Source: CBDUMN01 sp965368335
GTDB lineage: Bacteria > Pseudomonadota > Alphaproteobacteria > Rhodospirillales > JAPHRK01
Assembly: GCA_965368335.1 (NCBI GenBank)
Contig: CBDUMN010000009.1
Coordinates: forward strand, 1-55,532
Direction of reading: 5' to 3'
DNA length: 55,532 bases
Part shown: positions 51,863 to 55,532 of the stretch, in pieces
How positions within the stretch are numbered: position 1 is the first letter of the stretch
Layout: every line of letters starts with the position of its first letter
Position numbers and translations under genes: made by a program
Notes under the pieces: generated by a model
Seen by the model: the letters and a program-made list of their open reading frames with translations, nothing else
Databases searched by the model: none
Told to the model about the DNA's origin: nothing

Positions 51863-53059
51863 CTAACTGCCTAGAATATTTGCGATTCTTGTCAGCGCTT
51901 CACGGGTGGTGTCGATATCGTGGACAAGGGCGACACGGATGAAGGCTTTCCCCGGATTGGTCCCATCGGGCTGGTCGCCCGCCAGATAGCCGCCGGGAAT
52001 GACCCTTACGGCCCCCTCACGCCAGAGTTTAACGGCCGCCTCTTCGCCGTCGCCCACTTCGAGCCAGAGGAAGAAGCCTCCATCGGGCCGGTAATAGCCG
52101 AGTTTTCCGCCAAGCAACCGGTCGGCGATATTGAATTTTTTGCGGTAGAGCGCTCGATTTTCCTCCACATGGGTTTCGTCACGCCAAAGAGCTTCGGAAA
52201 CCGCCATCAGGGGCATGGGTAGGGTTGCGCCACCATAGCTGCGCAGCTGGGCGAAGGCGGCCACGACTTTGGGGTCTCCGGCGACGAACCCGGAACGCAG
52301 GCCGGGCACGTTGGAGCGTTTGGAGAGCGAATGAAAGGCCAGCACATTTTTCAAGCCATCACCCAGGGTCTTGCAGACCTCCAGTGCGCCGACCGGTGGC
52401 GTGCGATCATAAATCTCGGCGTAGCATTCATCGGCAATCAGCAGAAAGTCATACTGCCTGGCCAGTCGGATGGCTTTTTCCAGTAGGGCCGCTGAAGCGA
52501 CCGAGCCCTGCGGGTTGCCCGGTGAGCAGAGATACAGGGCGGCGGTTCGCTTGAGCAGCGCCTCGTCGAGCCCATCGAGATCGGGCTGGAAGCCGGTTTC
52601 GCGGGTGGCGGGCAGATAAACCGGATCGGCCCCATGCATCACTGCGCCGCCCGCATAGACCTGATAGAAAGGGTTGGGCATCAGGATGGCGGGGCGCTGG
52701 CCGTTCTTTTCGGCTGGGGTGACCAGATTGGCGATCAGGAACAAGGCTTCGCGGGTGCCGACGACGGGCAAAACATTGGCCTCGGCGGTGAGTAGGCTTT
52801 CAGGCAATCCATAGCGGCCGCGCAGCCATTGGGCGATAGCCTCATTGAGTGTCGGGGTTCCCGGTACGGGTGGGTACTTGCCCCAGCTTTCGCCCCCTTC
52901 GGCCAGCACCTTATCGACCAGGGCGGGCACCGGATGCTGCGGTTCGCCGATGGATAACGCCAGGGGCTCAAGTCCCTTCGGCGGCTCGAACCGGTCGATC
53001 AGGTCGCGCAGACGCTGAAAAGGATAGGGCGGTAACTTCTCAAGTGCCGGGTTCAACAT
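51863..53059 (-). CDS. PLP-dependent aminotransferase, DapC-like
   Basis: 398-residue class I/II aminotransferase starting at the ATG at 53059 (MLNPALEKLPPYPFQRLRDL). The PLP lysine sits in FHSLSKRSNVPGLRSGFVAG; PNPFYQVYAGGAVMHGADPV and LCSPGNPQGSVAS are also typical. The N-terminal PFQRLRDLI ... LALSIGEPQHP resembles alphaproteobacterial succinyldiaminopimelate transaminases (DapC), which act in lysine and peptidoglycan precursor synthesis; the substrate is not proven. Upstream, an amtB terminator separates it from the ammonium transporter. Confidence 0.87.
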   Translation of the reverse strand: MLNPALEKLPPYPFQRLRDLIDRFEPPKGLEPLALSIGEPQHPVPALVDKVLAEGGESWGKYPPVPGTPTLNEAIAQWLRGRYGLPESLLTAEANVLPVVGTREALFLIANLVTPAEKNGQRPAILMPNPFYQVYAGGAVMHGADPVYLPATRETGFQPDLDGLDEALLKRTAALYLCSPGNPQGSVASAALLEKAIRLARQYDFLLIADECYAEIYDRTPPVGALEVCKTLGDGLKNVLAFHSLSKRSNVPGLRSGFVAGDPKVVAAFAQLRSYGGATLPMPLMAVSEALWRDETHVEENRALYRKKFNIADRLLGGKLGYYRPDGGFFLWLEVGDGEEAAVKLWREGAVRVIPGGYLAGDQPDGTNPGKAFIRVALVHDIDTTREALTRIANILGS

Positions 53060-53078
53060 GGCGGAGATCCTGATCGAA

Positions 53079-53107
53079 AAAAGGCGGACCATTATGGCCC
53101 GCCTTTT
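53079..53107 (-). terminator. Intrinsic terminator after amtB
   Basis: Stem AAAAGGCGG/CCGCCTTTT with an inner GGCC/GGTCC-like extension; on the minus strand it is followed by a T-run. Placed 24 bases past the amtB stop and before the dapC-like start. Confidence 0.85.
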
Positions 53108-53130
53108 CTAAGCATGTCCCGAGGTTGGGA

Positions 53131-54357
53131 TCAATGGCTTGGATTGTCTTCTTCGGGATATGCGCTGATTTTATGCAGCGAAAGATCGGCTCCGTGGTGC
53201 TCGTCTTCTTCGTGGAGCCGAATTCCGACGGTGGCCTTTAACAGGCCATAGACAATGAAACCGGCGACGGTGGCGAACGCGATGCCGCAGAGCGTGCCGA
53301 CCAATTGAGCCATGAAGGTCACGCCGCCCATGCCGCCCAGCGCCTCAAGACCGAACACACCGGCCAGAATGCCGCCCAGGGCGCCACACATGCCATGCAG
53401 CGGCCAGACGCCCAGCACGTCGTCGATTTTCCAATTGTTCTGGCATTTTTCGAAGCCCCAGACGAACAGCGCGCCCGCCGCACCGCCGGTGATCAGCGCA
53501 CCGACCGGGTGCATGACATCCGAACCCGCGCAGACGGCGACCAGACCGGCCAAGGCCCCGTTGTGGACGAAGCCCGGGTCGTTGCGTCCGACGACGACGG
53601 CCGAGAGGATGCCGCCGACCATGGCCATCAGCGAGTTGACTGCAACGAGGCCGGTGGCGCCTTCAAGGCTTTGCGCGCTCATCACGTTGAAGCCGAACCA
53701 CCCGACGGCGAGAATCCACGAGCCAAGGGCGAGGAAGGGGATATTGGAGGGCAGGATGGCGATGACCGTGCCGTCCTTTTTGTAGCGGCCGCGCCGTGCG
53801 CCCAGCATGACCACCGCGCCGAGGGCGATCCAGCCGCCCATGGCGTGGACGACGATGGAGCCGGCGAAATCGTGGAAGCCTGCGCCGAAGTTGGTTTCGA
53901 TCATCTCCTGAAAACCGAGGCGGCTGCCCCAGACCATGCCTTCAAACAGGGGATAGACGATGCCGACCAGAATGGCGGTGGCGGCGAGCTGCGGCCAGAA
54001 CTTAGCGCGCTCGGCGATGCCGCCCGAAATAATCGCCGGAATGGCGGCGGCGAAGGTCATCAGGAAGAAGAATTTAACCAGGTCGTAGCCGTTTGAAGCG
54101 AATTCATAGCCGGGCGCTTTTTTAACGCCCGAAAGCACCTGCGCGTCGACCAGGAAGTCGATGCCGTAGGCGACGGCGTAACCGATGAAAAAATAGCTGA
54201 CTGTGGAAACGGCCAAGTCGACGATGATTTTGATCAGTGCGTTGACTTGGTTTTTACGCCGCACGGTGCCCACTTCAAGAAAGGCGAAGCCGCCGTGCAT
54301 GGCGAGAACCATAATCGCTCCCATGAGGACGAAGAAAACGTCGGAACCCGGTTGCAT
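53131..54357 (-). CDS. amtB: Ammonium transporter (Amt/MEP/Rh family)
   Basis: 408 residues, about eleven transmembrane helices. Conserved elements: MHGGFAFLEVGTVRRKNQVN, the phenylalanine gate and first pore His in GFHDFAGSIVVHAMGGWIAL, GSWILAVGWFGFNVMSAQSL, and the second pore His in VWPLHGMCGALGGILAG. The mature-type start lacks a long cleaved signal. No glnK lies beside it. The C-terminal tail EEDEHHGADLSLHKISAYPE is of the type that meets PII proteins in some Amts. Confidence 0.94.
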   Translation of the reverse strand: MQPGSDVFFVLMGAIMVLAMHGGFAFLEVGTVRRKNQVNALIKIIVDLAVSTVSYFFIGYAVAYGIDFLVDAQVLSGVKKAPGYEFASNGYDLVKFFFLMTFAAAIPAIISGGIAERAKFWPQLAATAILVGIVYPLFEGMVWGSRLGFQEMIETNFGAGFHDFAGSIVVHAMGGWIALGAVVMLGARRGRYKKDGTVIAILPSNIPFLALGSWILAVGWFGFNVMSAQSLEGATGLVAVNSLMAMVGGILSAVVVGRNDPGFVHNGALAGLVAVCAGSDVMHPVGALITGGAAGALFVWGFEKCQNNWKIDDVLGVWPLHGMCGALGGILAGVFGLEALGGMGGVTFMAQLVGTLCGIAFATVAGFIVYGLLKATVGIRLHEEDEHHGADLSLHKISAYPEEDNPSH

Positions 54358-54874
54358 GTTAATCCCCTTTTTAAATGGCTGCGCTCCCGGGTTTTCTTTC
54401 TGCCCTCACCACCGAAGGCGATTCGTCCCGGGAGCGGAACTGAGCGCGGGAGTCTCAAGAACCATGCCAGTTGAGAAGGAGCGGCGAAAAGGCCTGTAAA
54501 TCTGCGATAAACGGAAAATTTTGAAAGGAACGATTGTGGATTCCGTCGAGACAAAAGCCTAATAAATAGGCATCAAACACCCATGACCCGCCTAATTAAT
54601 AGGCAGACGATGTTCGGAAAAAGAAGACCGGAAGACACTCTCCGCGAAGATCCGAAGAGGTCTTCCGGTAAGGTTAGCCAAGGGATTGGCGGGTTGAATT
54701 CTGGTCTGTCGGCCTCCTTGCCGTTTGTCCGATTTCCCGAATCCGTCAGAGGGTAAGGGGCCTTTGGCGGATCGGGGAAATCGCCCCGGCGCTTAAAAGC
54801 CGGGGAGATCTCAGAGGGTTCGGGGGCCGCCTTTGGTTGTGTTAGGCAGGCGGCCCGCCGGTGGGGAAAGCTGC
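54358..54874. other. Intergenic region between two ammonium transporter genes
   Basis: 517 bp without a gene. It holds the minus-strand amtB promoter region, two 15-bp palindromes (54557-54571 and 54590-54604), a 10-bp inverted repeat ACCGGAAGAC/GTCTTCCGGT (54627-54636 with 54660-54669) and a 7-bp hairpin CCCCGGC/GCCGGGG (54784-54805). None has a clean U-tract. Confidence 0.6.
54557..54604. promoter_or_regulatory. Paired 15-bp palindromes, possible operator upstream of amtB
   Basis: GCCTAATAAATAGGC (54557-54571) and GCCTAATTAATAGGC (54590-54604) are palindromes with identical 5-bp arms, 33 bp apart start to start, close to three helical turns. They lie 200-250 bp upstream of the amtB start. 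This is typical for a dimeric regulator binding on one DNA face. They do not match the NtrC consensus. Confidence 0.5.
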
Positions 54875-55532
54875 TTAGAGCTTCTGGGAGCCGCGCCCGA
54901 ATTCGGGGTAGGCTTCCATGCCCAGCTCGGCCATATCGAGGCCCATTTCTTCGTCTTCTTCGCTGACCCGGATGCCAACCGTGGCTTTGAGGATCAACCA
55001 GAAGATGGAGCTGGCGACCAGAACGAAGCCGCCGATAGCGACCACGCCGGTGGCCTGGGTGACGAAGCTTGCGTCGCTGTTGGTCAGCGGCACGGCCATG
55101 GTGCCCCAGATCCCGGCGACCAGGTGGGCCGAGATGGCGCCGACCACGTCGTCGATCTTGAACCTGTCAAGCAGCGGTACCGCGATAACCACCAGGATAC
55201 CGCCGATGGCGCCGATCAGGATGGCCATACCGAGGCTCGGGGTATCGGGGCCGGCGGTGATGGAGACCAGACCGGCGATTGCGCCGTTCAAGGCCATGGA
55301 AAGGTCGACCTTTTTAAACATCACCTGAGTGGCGACCATGGCGGCGACCACACCGGCGGCGGCGGCGATGTTGGTGTTGATGAAGATCTGCGAGATGGCG
55401 ATCAGATCACCGGCGGTGCTGCGCGCATCTACGATTTCGTTCTGTCGCGCATTGTGGTGGAAACCAACGGTCGAACGTGCCCGGTCGAGCGTTTGGGCGT
55501 GCGCGTTCTCGAGCAGAAGGATCGCTTCGCGG
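54875..55532 (-). CDS. Second ammonium transporter, C-terminal part (5' end outside or disrupted)
   Basis: The minus frame is open to the window edge. From about 55420 down to 54875 it is a clear Amt C-terminus: STAGDLIAISQIFINTNIAA, KKVDLSMALNGAIAGLVSIT, PLLDRFKIDDVVGAISAHLV (pore His), GIWGTMAVPL and the tail VGIRVSEEDEEMG. Expected Amt sequence upstream, a GWFGFNGGS-type helix, is absent in all three minus frames between about 55430 and 55532, where the frame reads ENAHAQTLDRARSTVGFHHN instead. Either the gene is disrupted here or the sequence is chimeric at this edge. GlnK would normally lie further upstream. Confidence 0.75.
   Translation of the reverse strand, partial: REAILLLENAHAQTLDRARSTVGFHHNARQNEIVDARSTAGDLIAISQIFINTNIAAAAGVVAAMVATQVMFKKVDLSMALNGAIAGLVSITAGPDTPSLGMAILIGAIGGILVVIAVPLLDRFKIDDVVGAISAHLVAGIWGTMAVPLTNSDASFVTQATGVVAIGGFVLVASSIFWLILKATVGIRVSEEDEEMGLDMAELGMEAYPEFGRGSQKL

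Noticed and set aside
53305..54096. 263-residue plus-strand frame opposite amtB
   Set aside because: His/Ala/Asp-rich shadow of a membrane protein gene; no start signals.
54454..54469. Sigma-54-like promoter TGGCATG-N4-TTGAG upstream of amtB
   Set aside because: The essential GC at -12 is GA here, so the match is incomplete; kept only as a remote possibility.

Overview
The window is a chromosomal segment of an alphaproteobacterium, most likely from the order Rhodospirillales or a near relative. The order ppsR, oriC-like gap, hemE, hemH, hemJ, rho, mnmE, mnmG, rsmG, parA, parB, holA, lptE, leuS on one side, and maf, aroE, coaE, dnaQ, secB, fxsA, Tim44, mltA, smr, hslUV, his genes on the other, is the classical alphaproteobacterial neighbourhood of the replication origin. 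Genes left of about 17.4 kb run mostly on the minus strand and those right of it mostly on the plus strand, as expected for divergence from an origin.

Layout. 0-3.6 kb: minus-strand histidine cluster (hisB, a DUF2628 protein, hisH, hisA, hisF, hisE, HIT protein). 3.7-5.6 kb: hslVU. 5.6-6.7 kb: an AT-rich, foreign-looking insert with a nuclease-like orphan, a ribbon-helix-helix protein and several inverted repeats. 6.7-12.5 kb: xre, smr, lutCBA, mltA and a Tim44-domain gene, all minus. 12.6-13.7 kb: fxsA and secB, plus. 13.8-17.4 kb: dnaQ-coaE-aroE-maf-ppsR, minus, joined by four 4-nt overlaps. 17.36-17.88 kb: a non-coding gap with DnaA-box-like 9-mers, the candidate oriC. 17.9-22.0 kb: haem genes and rho. 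22.0-25.5 kb: a minus-strand insert (quinone oxidoreductase, ogt, a DUF255 protein). 25.6-32.0 kb: DUF6489 gene, mnmE, mnmG, rsmG, parA, parB, with three perfect and one near-perfect parS sites. 32.0-36.7 kb: DUF3576 lipoprotein, leuS, lptE, holA. 37.1-38.2 kb: a major porin. 38.3-41.4 kb: TPR/O-GlcNAc-transferase-like protein, methyltransferase and thiE-like gene. 41.4-44.8 kb: yggS, an L,D-transpeptidase-like gene, a hypothetical gene and ribA. 45.0 kb: a REP/MITE-like element. 45.1-49.1 kb: orphan response regulator, membrane adenylate cyclase, xth, a candidate C-rich-loop sRNA, lolA and a tiny exported peptide. 49.3-54.4 kb: ftsK, a dapC-like aminotransferase and an ammonium transporter. 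54.9 kb to the end: a second, incomplete ammonium transporter.

The genes are mainly housekeeping: histidine, haem, shikimate, CoA and riboflavin synthesis, tRNA modification, proteostasis (HslUV, SecB), envelope maintenance (MltA, LolA, LptE) and chromosome replication and segregation (oriC, parS, ParA, ParB, FtsK, DnaQ, HolA). I see no CRISPR array, rRNA, tRNA, recognisable multi-gene defence system or intact transposase. The points most worth a second look are the AT-rich insert at 5.6-6.7 kb, the putative small RNA at about 48.05-48.22 kb, the acidic C-terminal extension of ParB, the parS cluster (one site inside rsmG), the paired palindromes upstream of amtB, and the abrupt loss of AmtB-like sequence near the right edge.
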